The position numbers and the translations under genes were made by a program. Shown in pieces: positions 6,387 through 6,629 of a stretch of DNA of 6,629 nt. Origin of the DNA: Candidatus Poribacteria bacterium (GTDB lineage Bacteria; Poribacteria; WGA-4E; WGA-3G); contig JAPPMR010000545.1 of NCBI GenBank assembly GCA_028818995.1, positions 1-6,629 of the forward strand, read 5' to 3'. Positions within the stretch are counted from its first letter, which is position 1. Each line of letters starts with the position of its first letter. The notes beneath the pieces were generated by a model, which worked only from the letters and a program-made list of their open reading frames with translations, had not been told where the DNA came from and did no database searches.

Positions 6387-6629
6387 TTGATTCAAATATT
6401 CTTATTGATGCTATGAATGGCATTGTAGATGCTTTTGCGTTTTTGGAAGAACAGCAAGTGGCAGAAATAAAGATTAGTATCGTTTCAGCTATGGAATTAA
6501 TTGTCGGTTGTCGCAACAAACTTGAAATGAAAGAACTGCAGAAATTTTTTCAAAAATGCACATTTTTACCGGTTACTGCTACTATCTCACAGATTGCCTT
6601 TCAACTGATGCAGTCGTTCTACCTCAGCC
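6356..6629 (+). CDS. vapC: PIN-domain ribonuclease toxin, VapC-like, 3'-truncated by window edge
   Basis: The frame is open from GTG 6356 to the last base, with 91 visible residues. Numbered from this start, V-I-D-S-N-I-L-I-D at 10-18 carries the first conserved PIN aspartate (D12), and SAMELIVGCRNK at 44-55 carries the second acidic residue (E47). The remaining acidic residues and the end of the domain lie beyond the window. PIN toxins are Mg2+-dependent endoribonucleases that usually cut tRNA or rRNA, and they are neutralised by the antitoxin encoded just upstream. Two starts are possible: GTG 6356, with AGGAG 8 nt upstream, adds nine residues before the usual N-terminus; GTG 6383, overlapping the antitoxin stop as GTGA, gives the classic IDSNILID beginning but has a poor ribosome site. 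No disruption is seen in the visible part. Confidence 0.85.
   Translation, partial: MATAVHTDGVIDSNILIDAMNGIVDAFAFLEEQQVAEIKISIVSAMELIVGCRNKLEMKELQKFFQKCTFLPVTATISQIAFQLMQSFYLS

Overview
The window looks like accessory, surface-protein DNA from an uncultivated marine-type bacterium, most likely a Candidatus Poribacteria relative. That assignment is an inference from style: AT-leaning DNA, several secreted proteins rich in FG-GAP/VCBS calcium loops, a C-terminal block containing QNYPNPFNPETWIPY, and a short VEPxGKxxTTWGxxK tail, which I recall as common in that lineage. No rRNA or other taxonomic marker is present. All recognised genes are on the + strand.

Layout. (1) Positions 1-648 hold the 3' part of a TPR-repeat protein that enters from upstream. 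(2) 677-2341 encodes an exported CRTAC1-type protein with seven FG-GAP/VCBS calcium loops and a C-terminal ASPIC/UnbV domain. (3) 2342-2399 is a short gap with a near-consensus sigma70-type promoter (TTGACA, 17 nt, TAAAAT) overlapping an imperfect hairpin. (4) 2400-3158 encodes a secreted concanavalin A-like/DUF1349-like protein, closed by a clear intrinsic terminator at 3163-3194. (5) 3195-3302 is an AT-rich leader with an 8-bp inverted repeat. (6) 3303-4100 encodes a tandem paralogue of the previous gene, about 76% identical over the mature part by hand count. (7) 4121-6070, 20 nt further on, encodes a second FG-GAP/ASPIC protein that also carries a FlgD-Ig/T9SS type A-like C-terminal domain. 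(8) 6102-6386 and 6356-end form a type II toxin-antitoxin pair: an AF2212/VapB-like antitoxin and a PIN-domain VapC-like toxin cut by the window edge.

How they may work together. The four central genes all encode exported proteins of two fold types (calcium-loop beta-propeller and beta-sandwich), alternating propeller, sandwich, sandwich, propeller. The last three share an 18-residue motif. It is the extreme C-terminus of both small proteins and sits just before the sorting-type domain in the large one. This suggests a co-evolved set of cell-surface or extracellular-matrix proteins with a common export, anchoring or processing tag; the function is inferred and not shown by the sequence. The toxin-antitoxin pair is probably an independent passenger.
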